A DNA stretch of 64,000 nt, taken from Vallitalea sp. (GTDB taxonomy: Bacteria; Bacillota; Clostridia; Lachnospirales; Vallitaleaceae). The stretch is from NCBI GenBank assembly GCA_025210515.1, contig JAOARM010000013.1:62001-126000 (forward strand), written 5' to 3'. Below are positions 27,723 through 37,188 of the stretch, one piece after another; the first letter of the stretch is position 1; the number at the start of each line of letters is the position of its first letter. The translations under genes and the position numbers were made by a program. The notes beneath the pieces are model-generated. The model was not told the DNA's origin. It worked only from the letters and a program-made list of their open reading frames with translations, and made no database searches.

Positions 27723-27771
27723 TTGACAAATAAAGGAAGATAATTTATATTGTAGTTGATAATGAATATCA
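27723..27771 (+). promoter_or_regulatory. Importer promoter with Fur-box-like site at the start point
   Basis: TTGACA at 27723-27728, 17-bp spacer, TATATT at 27746-27751. TGATAATGAATATCA at 27757-27771 matches the 7-1-7 Fur consensus at 14 of 15 positions (counting N), sitting on the expected transcription start. Confidence 0.7.
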
Positions 27772-27808
27772 TTGACTTAATATAAATAAAAAGAAAGGAA
27801 TTATTAAT

Positions 27809-28918
27809 ATGAAAAAATTAACCAAAACAATCAGTTTATTAATTATGGTGGCTCTTATATCTACATCATTTGTAGCATGTAACAACAAAAAGCAAGTAGA
27901 CGAAGATATATATACAAATGATCAAGAAAATGAGAGTAACAATAATCAAGATGAAACTAATACGACTACAGATGAAAATAAGGACAAAGATAATCAAGAT
28001 ACTTCTAATGAAACAGAAAATATTAAAGATGACGTTACAATAAAAGTTGCCACTTTAAAAGGACCTACTGGAATGGGTATGGCTAAGTTAATAGAAGATG
28101 TGAATGAGAATAATTCAGATATTAAGTGTGACTTTACTATAACAGGATCACCTGATGAGATAGTTGGGAAAGTTATAAGTAAAGATGTAGATATGGCTTG
28201 TATACCAACTAATCTAGCATCTGTATTATATAATAAAACAAAAGGAGAAATCCAATTAGCAGCTGTTAATACTCTTGGTGTATTATATATTATGGAGACT
28301 GGTGATGAAATTAATAGTATTGAAGATTTAAAAGGTAAAGAAATATTAGCTAGTGGTCAAGGTAAAGTACCAGAGTATATTCTTTCATACATATTAGAGA
28401 AAAACAAAGTAGAAGACACTAATGTTAATTATGTAACAGAACATGCAGAAGTTGCTACATCATTTATTTCTGGTGATAGTAAAGTAGCATTATTACCACA
28501 GCCTTTTGTTACTACTGCTACTATGAAAAATAAAGAAGCAAGAATTGCTATTAATTTAACAGAAGAATGGGAAAAGATTCAAGGAGAAAATAGTAAGTTA
28601 GCTATGGGTTGTATTATTGTTAATAAGGAATTTGCAAATAACAATAAAGAATTAGTAAATAAGTTTTTAAGTGAGTATGAAGAATCAGTGAACTGGGTTA
28701 ATAATAATGTAGTAGATGCAAGTAAATTAATTGAAAAACATGAAATAATACCAAAGGCAAAAATCGCAGAAATAGCCATTCCTAATTGTAATATTGTATA
28801 TATTAATGCAGAAGAAGCAAAAGAAACTTTATCAGATTTTTATCAGATTTTATTCGATTTTAATCCTAAGTCTGTAGGAGGAAAATTACCAGATGGAGAC
28901 TTCTATTTTACAAAATAG
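27809..28918 (+). CDS. ABC transporter substrate-binding lipoprotein, SsuA/ThiY-like
   Basis: 369 aa. Lipobox FVAC (Cys24), a low-complexity Asn/Asp/Glu/Thr linker to about residue 74, then a type II binding-protein fold. Landmarks are KVATLKGPTGMGMAKL, GSPDEIVGKVI and DMACIPTNLASVLYNKT. The family usually binds sulfonates, nitrate, thiamine precursors or similar, but members of this LKGPTGMG subgroup are uncharacterised as far as I know. The Fur-box-like promoter suggests an iron-responsive role. Permease and ATPase genes follow in an operon. Confidence 0.88.
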   Translation: MKKLTKTISLLIMVALISTSFVACNNKKQVDEDIYTNDQENESNNNQDETNTTTDENKDKDNQDTSNETENIKDDVTIKVATLKGPTGMGMAKLIEDVNENNSDIKCDFTITGSPDEIVGKVISKDVDMACIPTNLASVLYNKTKGEIQLAAVNTLGVLYIMETGDEINSIEDLKGKEILASGQGKVPEYILSYILEKNKVEDTNVNYVTEHAEVATSFISGDSKVALLPQPFVTTATMKNKEARIAINLTEEWEKIQGENSKLAMGCIIVNKEFANNNKELVNKFLSEYEESVNWVNNNVVDASKLIEKHEIIPKAKIAEIAIPNCNIVYINAEEAKETLSDFYQILFDFNPKSVGGKLPDGDFYFTK

Positions 28919-29660
28919 ACGATTACTATATAGAAGTATATCGTTTATATTCTGGATTATAATATGGGAGATTATTGCATTATTAATAAATAAATCAATA
29001 TATCTTCCAACTCCAATAAAAACTTTTGAAGCACTTATATACCATATGCAAACTATAGTTTTTTGGAAAACAATAGGGGCAACGATTATTAGAGTTACTG
29101 TTGGATTTATAATTGCATGTATTCTAGGAAGTTTACTTGGAATAATATGCGGGATTAATAATTTTATATACGAAATTATTAATCCAATTATTGTTGCTAT
29201 TAAATCTACGCCAGTAATTTCATTTATATTAATAGCTATTATATGGTTAAAATCAAGAAATGTACCTATATTCATATGTTTTTTAATGTGTTTTCCTATT
29301 ATATGGACGTCAGCAGTAGAAGGTATTAGTCATGTGGATAAAAGACTTATTGAGATGTCATATGTATATAAAGTGCAGAAAAAATATATTATTAAACATA
29401 TATATATACCATCAATAGTTCCATATATTAGAACAGCTATGATAACAGCTTTAGGGTTAGGATGGAAAGTAACAGTTGCTGCTGAAGTTCTTAGTAATCC
29501 AAAGTTTTCTATAGGAAATAACCTATATAATGCTAAGGTTTATGTAGAATCAGAGCAATTATTTGCATGGACTATAGTTGTTATTATACTAAGTTTAATA
29601 CTGGAGTATTTATTTAAACATATTATTAAGAAAATATTACCTGTGCGAATACAAAAGTAG
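28893..29660 (+). CDS. ABC transporter permease, SsuC-like
   Basis: 255 aa, about six membrane segments with the BPD_transp_1 fold. The EAA-like loop is around VDKRLIEMSYVYKVQKKYIIKHIYIPSIVPY. The gene begins 26 bases inside the 3' end of the binding-protein gene, with AGGAGG at 28876-28881, so they are translationally coupled. It moves the solute delivered by the lipoprotein. Confidence 0.9.
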   Translation: METSILQNRRLLYRSISFIFWIIIWEIIALLINKSIYLPTPIKTFEALIYHMQTIVFWKTIGATIIRVTVGFIIACILGSLLGIICGINNFIYEIINPIIVAIKSTPVISFILIAIIWLKSRNVPIFICFLMCFPIIWTSAVEGISHVDKRLIEMSYVYKVQKKYIIKHIYIPSIVPYIRTAMITALGLGWKVTVAAEVLSNPKFSIGNNLYNAKVYVESEQLFAWTIVVIILSLILEYLFKHIIKKILPVRIQK

Positions 29661-29669
29661 GTGTTAATA

Positions 29670-30362
29670 ATGATAAATATTAATAATATATCTAAGAGGT
29701 ATAATGACTTAGTAATTTTCGATAATTTTAATCTAACTATTGAAGAAGGTAAAATAAGTTGTTTTCTTGGTGAATCTGGATGTGGCAAGAGTACTCTTCT
29801 TAATATGATATGTGGTACAGTACATAGTGACAAAGGATATATTGAAGGATTAAATAATAACTTTTCATATATTTTTCAAGATACAAGATTATTACCTTGG
29901 GCTACTGTTGAAGAGAATATTAAGTTTGTTTTGAAAAATATAAGTAAAAAAGATGCAGATTATATAACAAATAAATATCTAGATATTGTTAAGCTATCCC
30001 AGTATAAAGAGTATTATCCAAAACAATTAAGCGGTGGTATGAAACAGAGAGTATCAATTGCTAGAGCTTTTGCTTATAAATCGGAAGTTCTTCTTATGGA
30101 TGAGCCGTTTAAAGGACTAGATACATCACTAAAATTAGATTTGATAAAGTCATTTATACAATTGTGGGAAGAAGATAAGAGGACGGTATTGTTTGTAACA
30201 CATGATATAGAAGAAGCTTTATTGTTATCTGATTATATTTATATTTTTAAAGGTCGTCCAGTAGTGATTAAGGATAATATTAAAATAGATATAGACAAGC
30301 TGGATAGATTAAAAAGTAGAAAACAATTAGATATATATAGACATTCGTTAGCCAAATATTAG
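29670..30362 (+). CDS. ABC transporter ATP-binding protein, SsuB-like
   Basis: About 230 aa with Walker A GESGCGKST, Q-loop FQDTRLLPW, signature LSGGMKQRVSIARAF, Walker B LLMDEPFKGLD and switch VTHDIEEALLLSD. The FQDTRLLPW and DIEEALLL motifs are typical of nitrate/sulfonate-type importers. ATG 29670 fits AGGTG at 29659-29663; the in-frame GTG 29661 lies in that site. Last gene of the operon. Confidence 0.92.
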   Translation: MININNISKRYNDLVIFDNFNLTIEEGKISCFLGESGCGKSTLLNMICGTVHSDKGYIEGLNNNFSYIFQDTRLLPWATVEENIKFVLKNISKKDADYITNKYLDIVKLSQYKEYYPKQLSGGMKQRVSIARAFAYKSEVLLMDEPFKGLDTSLKLDLIKSFIQLWEEDKRTVLFVTHDIEEALLLSDYIYIFKGRPVVIKDNIKIDIDKLDRLKSRKQLDIYRHSLAKY

Positions 30363-30379
30363 ATTATTTGGCTATTTTT
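30349..30379 (+). terminator. Terminator overlapping the end of the ATPase gene
   Basis: Perfect 10-bp stem, TAGCCAAATA at 30349-30358 and TATTTGGCTA at 30365-30374, then TTTTTA. The left arm is coding. Confidence 0.85.
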
Positions 30380-30461
30380 ATTATATTCTTTATTAGTTTG
30401 GTGAAATATGGTATTATTTTATATAACATATTAATTAGCAAGATTAGAAAGGAGAGTATAT

Positions 30462-31274
30462 ATGGCATTAGCACACGAAATAGAATATAGAATTCATGGA
30501 GATGATATGCAGTTAGTAGAAGTTGAACTAGATCCAAGAGAAAGCGTTATAGCCGAAGCTGGAGCTATGACTTTTATGGAGCAAGGAATTGAAATGGAGA
30601 CTATCTTTGGAGATGGTTCATCTTCAAATAATCAAGGTGGCTTTATGGGCAAATTAATGGGGGCTGGCAAGAGAGTATTAACTGGTGAAAGTCTTTTTAT
30701 GACAGTATTTACTAATACATGGAATGAGAAGAAACACGTATCTTTTGCTGCACCATATCCAGGGAAAATAATTCCTATGGATTTGAATGATTATCAAGGT
30801 AAAATAATATGTCAAAAAGACGCATTTCTATGTGCTGCAAAAGGAGTTTCAGTAGGAATTGAGTTTCAAAAGAAAATAGGTGTTGGATTTTTTGGTGGTG
30901 AAGGCTTTATTATGCAAAAGCTAGAAGGAGATGGACTTGCATTTGTTCATGCTGGAGGTACAGTAATAGAGAAAGACTTATTACCAGGAGAAACACTGAA
31001 AATTGATACAGGTTGTTTAGTAGCTCTTACTAGAGATGTTCAATATAACATCGAATACGTTGGCAAAGTAAAAAGTGCCTTTTTTGGTGGAGAAGGACTG
31101 TTTTTTGCAACAGTGACAGGTCCAGGTAAAGTATGGATTCAATCTCTGCCATTTAGTAGACTAGCTGATAGAATGTTAAGTGCAGTACGAGGAGTGCCAG
31201 GAGGAAAATCCAAAGGCGAAGGTAGTGTATTAGACGTATTTGGTGGGCTAGGTAATTTATTTGATGGTGATTAG
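30462..31274 (+). CDS. AIM24 / TIGR00266 family protein
   Basis: 270 aa. The start [31 protein letters not shown] and the repeated GGEG motifs ([32 protein letters not shown]) define this widespread beta-helical family of unknown biochemical role. The C-terminal tail is glycine-rich. GAAAGGAG precedes the ATG. The coiled-coil gene follows at 40 bases and may share the transcript. Confidence 0.85.
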   Translation: MALAHEIEYRIHGDDMQLVEVELDPRESVIAEAGAMTFMEQGIEMETIFGDGSSSNNQGGFMGKLMGAGKRVLTGESLFMTVFTNTWNEKKHVSFAAPYPGKIIPMDLNDYQGKIICQKDAFLCAAKGVSVGIEFQKKIGVGFFGGEGFIMQKLEGDGLAFVHAGGTVIEKDLLPGETLKIDTGCLVALTRDVQYNIEYVGKVKSAFFGGEGLFFATVTGPGKVWIQSLPFSRLADRMLSAVRGVPGGKSKGEGSVLDVFGGLGNLFDGD

Positions 31275-31314
31275 AACAAGAGAAATATAGGGTTAATTTG
31301 GAAGGATGAATAAA

Positions 31315-32091
31315 ATGAATATAAATACAAGTATAAATAATAATACAAATATTATGCAAAGAAGTTATACTAATAATAATCAAAAACAAAAAAATGACTA
31401 TTTATCTAATTTAAAAAAACAAGTAGTTAGATTAGATAAACAGATTGCTGATATTAAAGGAAACGAGCAATTTTCACCATTACAGAAAAAAGAAAAATTA
31501 AAAGAAATTGAAGAGCAAAAGAAAGAATTAGTTAGCAAAATTACAGAAGCACAGATTAAGGAAAAGATGAATGAAGTAGAAGAAAAAATGGAAAAAGCAG
31601 AAGAAATAGAAGAAAAAAGAAAAGCAAAACAAAATAAACCACTTACACCTCAAGAGAAAATCAAAGCAGAACTGGGAGTAGAATATATTTCTTCTAGAAG
31701 ATTAATTAAGGCTTCAAATTCTTTAGATGCTGCAAAACAAAAACATAGAATATCAAAAGAGCTTAAACAAGAAGCAAAAATTTTGATTAAAGAATATGAG
31801 ACAGATATGGGACGTGGACAAAGCGTAGATAGTAATGACTATAGATTAAATCTAGCTATGTCACATAAAGCAAATGCAGATGTAATTGACAAAGATGCAA
31901 TGAATGATTTAGAGAAATCTAACAAGATGATTAGCAAAGTAAGTGAAAAAACTAAGAAAGAAAAAGAAGTTGATGCAAAAACAAAAGATAAATTTGAAGA
32001 AATAGAAAAAAATGAGAATAGACAAGAAAAAAGACTTATGAAATACAATAGTAAAATTGGTGTAGGCAGTGAAGTAGATGTTAGTTTATAA
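31315..32091 (+). CDS. Coiled-coil protein with FlxA-like segment
   Basis: About 258 aa, hydrophilic, no membrane segment. After an Asn-rich start, residues 25-80 form a heptad-rich helix (LKKQVVRLDKQIADIKGN, then LQKKEKLKEIEEQKKELV) resembling FlxA-like proteins. The rest is charged helix (Lys/Glu) with a middle block IKAELGVEYISSRRLIKASNSLDAAKQ. ATG 31315 is nine bases after GGAAGG; ATG 31306 would overlap it. Function unknown. Confidence 0.65.
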   Translation: MNINTSINNNTNIMQRSYTNNNQKQKNDYLSNLKKQVVRLDKQIADIKGNEQFSPLQKKEKLKEIEEQKKELVSKITEAQIKEKMNEVEEKMEKAEEIEEKRKAKQNKPLTPQEKIKAELGVEYISSRRLIKASNSLDAAKQKHRISKELKQEAKILIKEYETDMGRGQSVDSNDYRLNLAMSHKANADVIDKDAMNDLEKSNKMISKVSEKTKKEKEVDAKTKDKFEEIEKNENRQEKRLMKYNSKIGVGSEVDVSL

Positions 32092-32101
32092 TTAAACTGT
32101 T

Positions 32102-32150
32102 TTCATTTTGCTCTCAATATAGTATTATAGAGATGTATAATCAAAATGAA
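32102..32150 (+). terminator. Hairpin after the coiled-coil gene
   Basis: TTCATTTTG (32102-32110) pairs with CAAAATGAA (32142-32150), with an inner CTCT/AGAG match. There is no T-run, so the termination role is uncertain. Confidence 0.4.
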
Positions 32151-32184
32151 TTCATAATTAAATTGACATAAAGGGGATGTTTAT

Positions 32185-33306
32185 ATGCCACCAATTAGTT
32201 TACTCATTAAACCAGCATCAGGTAATTGTAATTTAAGATGTAAATATTGTTTCTATTATGATGTTATTAACAATAGAGAAGTTAAGAACTATGGAATAAT
32301 GTCTGAAGAAACATTAGAAGAGATAGTAAAAAAAGCTTTTGATTATGTGGATGGATTTATAACTTTTGCTTTTCAAGGTGGAGAACCTACATTAGCTTCA
32401 CTTGATTTTTTTAAGAAGTTAATTGAACTGCAAAAAAAATATAATATTAAAAACGTAAAAATTAATAATGCCTTACAAACAAACGGCATAAATATTAATG
32501 ATGAATGGGCACAATTTTTTCATGACAATAATTTTTTAATTGGTTTATCACTTGATGGATATAAGGATATTCATAACTATTATCGAATTAATGTTAAAGG
32601 CGACGGAAGCTTTAACAGAGTACTTAAAACTTCCAAGTTATTTGATAAATACGACGTTCAATATAACATTTTGTGTGTTATTAATAAACATGTTGCTCGT
32701 CATGGGACAAAAGTTTATAATTTTTATAAAAGAGAAGGATATAAGTTTTTACAATTTATTCCTTGTCTTGACGAGTTAGGAGAAGAGCCAGGACAAAATC
32801 CATATTCACTAACGCCAGAAGATTATGAAATATTTCTGAAAACTATATTTGATTTATGGTATCAAGATTTTATGAATGGTGATGGTATAAGTATAAGGAT
32901 GTTTGATAATATAATACAGATGATATTGGGATATCCACCAGAAAGTTGTGACATGAATGGTTACTGTTCTGCAAATGCAATTATAGAAGCAGATGGTTCT
33001 ATTTATCCATGTGATTTCTATGTACTTGATGAGTGGAAATTAGGTAATATTATGGAAACAAGTATTGAACAAGCTATCAAATCAGAACGAGCAAAAGAGT
33101 TTATAAAAGAATCTCTTAACACAGATCCAAAATGTAGAGAATGTGAATACTATAGAATATGTAGAGGTGGATGTAGACGACATAAAGAGCCTAAGATTGA
33201 TGGCGCATATAATGAAAACTATTTCTGTAGTACTTATAAAGGATTTTATAAATACACATTACCAAGATTTGTTGAGGTAGCTAGAAAGATTAAATCAAAT
33301 CATTAA
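32185..33306 (+). CDS. Radical SAM/SPASM protein, anaerobic sulfatase-maturase (anSME) type
   Basis: 373 aa. The radical SAM cluster motif CNLRCKYC (Cys15, Cys19, Cys22) sits exactly where it does in clostridial anSME, and length matches. FAFQGGEPTLA and GLSLDGYKDIHNYYR follow. The SPASM region carries the auxiliary-cluster cysteines (CDMNGYC, PCDFYVLDEWKLGN, CRECEYYRICRGGCRRHK). The Asp after PC is the proposed catalytic base. anSME converts Cys or Ser to formylglycine in sulfatases. No sulfatase is in the window, so the client is elsewhere or the substrate differs. Confidence 0.88.
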   Translation: MPPISLLIKPASGNCNLRCKYCFYYDVINNREVKNYGIMSEETLEEIVKKAFDYVDGFITFAFQGGEPTLASLDFFKKLIELQKKYNIKNVKINNALQTNGININDEWAQFFHDNNFLIGLSLDGYKDIHNYYRINVKGDGSFNRVLKTSKLFDKYDVQYNILCVINKHVARHGTKVYNFYKREGYKFLQFIPCLDELGEEPGQNPYSLTPEDYEIFLKTIFDLWYQDFMNGDGISIRMFDNIIQMILGYPPESCDMNGYCSANAIIEADGSIYPCDFYVLDEWKLGNIMETSIEQAIKSERAKEFIKESLNTDPKCRECEYYRICRGGCRRHKEPKIDGAYNENYFCSTYKGFYKYTLPRFVEVARKIKSNH

Positions 33307-33308
33307 AT

Positions 33309-33396
33309 ATAGACTAGGATTAACTGTTAATTAATACTCTTATAGTTTAAGAAGAGTGTTATTTACTTAGTAGTAAAGCAGTTAAACCTAGTCTAT
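33309..33396 (+). terminator. Type B hairpin after the radical SAM gene
   Basis: ATAGACTAGGATTAACTG (33309-33326) pairs with CAGTTAAACCTAGTCTAT (33379-33396), with one mismatch. An inner AATACTCTT/AAGAGTGTT stem lies in the loop. Probably a weak or bidirectional terminator. Confidence 0.6.
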
Positions 33397-33461
33397 TCTT
33401 ATATAAGATCAATGTTACATATATTAACTTATAAATTATCTAATTATGTAATAAGCTTTAG

Positions 33462-34034
33462 TTAATAATATTTTTTTCGATTTAATTCTGTTTGAACATG
33501 ATCTAGAGCTTCACCAAATCGTTGAAAGTGTATTACTTCGCGTTGACGTAAAAATTTCAAAGGCTCTATTAAATCCGGGTCATCTGTAAGATTCATTAGA
33601 TGTTCATAAGTAGCTCTTGCTTTTTGTTCGGCAGCCAGATCTTCGTGTAAATCAGCTACAGGATCGCCTAATGTACCTATACCAGCAACAGAGAATGGAA
33701 CTCCACTGGCATCTGTAGGAAATAGTGCATGATTATGCTGAGCATAGTGAGGAGCTAATCCAGCATCTTTTAATTCTTGTATTGTAGCTCCTTTTAATAA
33801 TTGGTAAATCATTGTTGATATCATTTCTACATGTGCAAGTTCTTCTGTGCCAATATCAGTAAGCAATCCTTTTGTCTTGTTAGTAGGCATTGTATAACGT
33901 TGATTTAGATATCTTATGGCAGCTCCTAATTCTCCGTCTGGACCACCATATTGTGTAACTAATAGTTTAGCCATATTTAAGTCTTTGTGTTTAATATTAA
34001 CGGGGAATTCTAATCTCTTTTCATAAAGCCACAT
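33462..34034 (-). CDS. cotJC: Spore coat protein CotJC, manganese catalase family
   Basis: 190 aa ferritin-like protein. GGPDGELGAAIRYLNQRY, TDIGTEELAHVEMISTMIY and the second helix pair with EDLAAEQKARATYEHLM plus REVIHFQRF supply the di-manganese ligands (Glu/His). It is a coat-associated manganese catalase. Third gene of cotJABC, all on the minus strand with short gaps. AAGGAGGT precedes the ATG. Confidence 0.95.
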   Translation of the reverse strand: MWLYEKRLEFPVNIKHKDLNMAKLLVTQYGGPDGELGAAIRYLNQRYTMPTNKTKGLLTDIGTEELAHVEMISTMIYQLLKGATIQELKDAGLAPHYAQHNHALFPTDASGVPFSVAGIGTLGDPVADLHEDLAAEQKARATYEHLMNLTDDPDLIEPLKFLRQREVIHFQRFGEALDHVQTELNRKKYY

Positions 34035-34046
34035 ATATATACCTCC

Positions 34047-34295
34047 TTATTCTTTTTCCCATGGCCAAGGTCCATTAACCCATTCCCAAGGATATTTACT
34101 TGGTGCAAAACCAAAATTTACTAAAGGGCCTACATTCATTTCATACATATTTCTCTTATTTTCTAATTGACGTTGTATAATATTATAATCCGTTAGAGCT
34201 TTTTTGCAGTCAGGATGTGTGTCTAAATATAGATTAAGATCAAGTGCCGCAAATCCTAATTGTTGTATATCTCTTAGTAATTTTTTGTCGTACAT
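34047..34295 (-). CDS. cotJB: Spore coat protein CotJB
   Basis: 82 aa. LLRDIQQLGFAALDLNLYLDTHP and the C-terminal YPWEWVNGPWPWEKE are CotJB signatures. Its ATG overlaps the cotJA stop by one base. Coat assembly factor of the CotJ group. Confidence 0.95.
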   Translation of the reverse strand: MYDKKLLRDIQQLGFAALDLNLYLDTHPDCKKALTDYNIIQRQLENKRNMYEMNVGPLVNFGFAPSKYPWEWVNGPWPWEKE

Positions 34296-34531
34296 TAATT
34301 ACGCCTCCAATCATGATAGGGCTGATAAAGATTAGGAAACATACTACCTCTATGAAATCCTTCTTGAAGAGGTACTAACCCAACGTAAGGTTGGTTTGGA
34401 ATATAAGCTGTAGCTAATGGGAGTTCTGGTTTGGGCTGTGATGAATCAGGCTTCTTGATATTCGGAGGTTCAATTTTATCAGGTCTATGTGGATAGACAG
34501 GTCTTTTCTTAGGGTCATAAATATCTCTCAT
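34295..34531 (-). CDS. cotJA: Spore coat-associated protein CotJA
   Basis: 78 aa, proline-rich first half, then LATAYIPNQPYVGLVPLQEGFHRGSMFPNLYQPY, the CotJA motif. First gene of the cotJABC operon; AAGGAG precedes the ATG. A candidate sporulation promoter lies about 30 bases upstream. Confidence 0.92.
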   Translation of the reverse strand: MRDIYDPKKRPVYPHRPDKIEPPNIKKPDSSQPKPELPLATAYIPNQPYVGLVPLQEGFHRGSMFPNLYQPYHDWRRN

Positions 34532-34560
34532 TAAAATTCTCCTTAAAAAGCTTTCTAAAT

Positions 34561-34588
34561 TACCATATGAGATAATAGAAGTTTTGGT
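34561..34588 (-). promoter_or_regulatory. Candidate sigma-K-like promoter of cotJABC
   Basis: Minus strand: ACC (34588-34586), 16 bases, CATATGGTA (34569-34561), fitting the sigma-K pattern AC-N16/17-CATANNNTA. In Bacillus the operon is under sigma-E, so the assignment is tentative. Confidence 0.4.
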
Positions 34589-34610
34589 GTTTGTTCAATA
34601 AAATTAACAT

Positions 34611-34659
34611 AAAAAAAGATTAAGAAGCTTCTCATTTATTGATAGCTTCGTAATCTTTT
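34611..34659 (-). terminator. Terminator of the AraC-family gene
   Basis: A 15-bp stem with one mismatch joins 34614-34629 and 34644-34659; on the minus strand it is followed by T7. It overlaps the last bases of the araC-type gene and insulates it from cotJA. Confidence 0.8.
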
Positions 34660-35518
34660 AATGAATATAATAAAAGTTTTTAAACTCAGTAGGGGTATGA
34701 CCTGTTATTTTCTTAAACTGTTTTGAAAAAGTATATGCATCGGGATAACCAAGTTCCATTGATATTTCTTTTATAGAAAAGTTACCACCAGATAACATTT
34801 TCTGTGCAATATTTATTCTTCTATTCATAATATAATTACCTGGAGATACTCTATATTGTTTAGAAAAAAGTTTTCTAAACTTTTCATATCCCATATTTAC
34901 ATGTGTAGCTACGTCTTCTACAGTAATTCTTTTTGTAATATTTTCTTCTATATATTTAATACTCATTGCAAGAGTATTCATTTCATCACTAGTTGATCGA
35001 TTAATTCTATCAAGATAAGAAGCTTTTGATATAATTGCAATTGCTTGATTCATAAGTAAGGGCAGTTCTATTCTATTGACTTTGCCTAACTTATAATGAA
35101 AATCAAGCATTTTTTGTATAAGTTCAAAATCATGTCCCGGAGATAATACTGGTTTATCAGGCGAAAAAACATATATATTAGATAAACTATTAAATACGTC
35201 AGAGCCTATAGCTAGATACAATTCACTCCAATCATCTGATGTAATAATTGTACTATGTTTTTTATTAGGAAATCTCTGAACAAAGTCACCAGGTTTTATA
35301 GGAATCTCTTTCTTGTTTTCGTCAATATAAATTCCTTTGCCAGATAGAACAAATAGTCCATGATATTCATTAGGAGAAAAGTCAAAATGAGATCCATTAG
35401 CTCTATTTTTTCTAACATATCCACTGATTAATATTCCTAATGAATGATTATCGCTAAGTGTACGATGATATGATTCGTTTTTAGGGAATTTTTTTTGTAT
35501 GATTTCTGATATATTCAT
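34658..35518 (-). CDS. AraC-family transcriptional regulator with cupin sensor
   Basis: 286 aa. N-terminal cupin-like ligand domain (about 25-110: HFDFSPNEYHGLFVLSGKGIYI, IKPGDFVQRFPNKKH) and C-terminal double helix-turn-helix (about 185-285: IKYIEENITKRITVEDVATHVNMGYEKFRKLFSK, and SIKEISMELGYPDAYTFSKQFKKITGHTPTEF). It is divergent from an MFS transporter gene 185 bases away, its likely target. The inducer is probably a sugar or small metabolite, by family habit. Confidence 0.93.
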   Translation of the reverse strand: MNISEIIQKKFPKNESYHRTLSDNHSLGILISGYVRKNRANGSHFDFSPNEYHGLFVLSGKGIYIDENKKEIPIKPGDFVQRFPNKKHSTIITSDDWSELYLAIGSDVFNSLSNIYVFSPDKPVLSPGHDFELIQKMLDFHYKLGKVNRIELPLLMNQAIAIISKASYLDRINRSTSDEMNTLAMSIKYIEENITKRITVEDVATHVNMGYEKFRKLFSKQYRVSPGNYIMNRRINIAQKMLSGGNFSIKEISMELGYPDAYTFSKQFKKITGHTPTEFKNFYYIH

Positions 35519-35703
35519 AGGTCACTTCCTCATTAATAATATTAATATATTGTACCATATATAATTAACATTAAAAATATTTTTAGTTATCAATCAAATA
35601 AGGTTTACCAAATATGACATTCTAAATACCATTATAACCATTTTTATATATACATGATTTAAGTATAATGCAAAATTAATGACTGATATATTGAGGTGGG
35701 GAA

Positions 35704-37035
35704 ATGGCAGTATCCATAACAAAAACTATTAAAAAAAGAAGTTATAGAAGTAAAGCAGATAAAAATGATTATATGTACAAAAGTAGAAATTATTTTGTAT
35801 TAGAAGGAATAACTGGAGTTGCTCAGTATTCATTAACAGCGGGAGCATTTTTAGCAGGATTCATAAATTTATTAGATGGATCTGAGCAGATTAACGGTAT
35901 GATTGCAGTTATTCCTGCAATAGTAGGGCTATTACAGATTTTTTCTTCTATTATATTTGAAAGATTAGAAAGCAGAAAGAAAACAATTATAGCAATGGCA
36001 ACAACTATGAGATTATTGCTATCAGCAGTTTATTTTATTCCTATGATATTTATACCATATGGATTAGGATTACATGCTTTTATAGTATGTTATTTTATTG
36101 CATATTCAATAAATGCATTAAATGCACCAGCATTAGGTAACTGGCTAGTAGATATTACACCTCTTTCTATAAGAGGACAATACTTAGCTTATAAAGATAA
36201 AGTATCATTGATAATGACAGCAGTGTTAACAATTGTACTAGGTGAAGTATTAGATTATTTTAAAAATATGGGAAATCAATTTATAGGTTTTGGCATAGTT
36301 GGTTTAATTACTATAGTACTAGGAATATTGAATATATACGCACTCATGAATATAAAAGAGTTAAAAGGAAACTATGTAAAGAAAAAATATAAATTAAAAG
36401 AAGTTGTAACAACACCTATTAACAACAATTCATTTAGAAAAATAATAATATTATTTATTATTTGGAATTTTGCTTTACAAATCGGTGGTCCATATATTGC
36501 GGTATATATGGTTACAAAATTAGAACTAAAATATTCATATATGATGTCTTTAACAGTTGTTACAATGGTAGTTAGAGTATTGGTATCTAATATATGGGGG
36601 CGTATAGCAGATAAGAAATCTTGGTTTTTAAGTACAAAGATATCAATAGGGATATTGGCAATAGTTCATTTTACATGGGGATTTGTAAATGTTAATAATT
36701 ATGTAATTCTTATACCATTGCTACATATATTAGGTGGTATAGCATGGAGTGGTATTAATATTTCTTTATTTAATATTCAATTTTTATTTGCCAAAAAAGA
36801 AGGAAGAACAATGTATATTGGGCTTAATGCGGCTATTGGAGGGATATTTAGCGGAATAGCTGTATGGATAGGCGGTAAAATCATTGGATATTTGGATGGA
36901 GTACAGTTTAATGTATTTAATATAAACATTAATAATATGCAAATAACATTTTTCATTTCTGGGATATTATTAATTTTATGTCCTTTGTTTGTAAAATTAT
37001 TTATTGAAAAAAATGAAATAGAACAGGATATATAA
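35704..37035 (+). CDS. Major facilitator superfamily transporter
   Basis: 443 aa, about twelve membrane segments. A basic start, FERLESRKKTIIAMAT (MFS loop 2-3), and SNIWGRIADKKSWF in the second half fit MFS. The best guess is a sugar or metabolite carrier controlled by the divergent AraC regulator; substrate is not readable. TGAGGTGGGGAA serves as ribosome binding site. Confidence 0.82.
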   Translation: MAVSITKTIKKRSYRSKADKNDYMYKSRNYFVLEGITGVAQYSLTAGAFLAGFINLLDGSEQINGMIAVIPAIVGLLQIFSSIIFERLESRKKTIIAMATTMRLLLSAVYFIPMIFIPYGLGLHAFIVCYFIAYSINALNAPALGNWLVDITPLSIRGQYLAYKDKVSLIMTAVLTIVLGEVLDYFKNMGNQFIGFGIVGLITIVLGILNIYALMNIKELKGNYVKKKYKLKEVVTTPINNNSFRKIIILFIIWNFALQIGGPYIAVYMVTKLELKYSYMMSLTVVTMVVRVLVSNIWGRIADKKSWFLSTKISIGILAIVHFTWGFVNVNNYVILIPLLHILGGIAWSGINISLFNIQFLFAKKEGRTMYIGLNAAIGGIFSGIAVWIGGKIIGYLDGVQFNVFNININNMQITFFISGILLILCPLFVKLFIEKNEIEQDI

Positions 37036-37188
37036 TAGAGATTTTAGTACTATTGCTAATTGAATTAAAAAACATATAGCAAAATTAATAAAAAGTAATC
37101 ATTATTAATAAAAGAGTAAAAGATAGTTGAAAAACAAACTAAAAAGGAGTAATATTGTAATAGTTAAAAAAGTAAAAGGAGGTATTAT

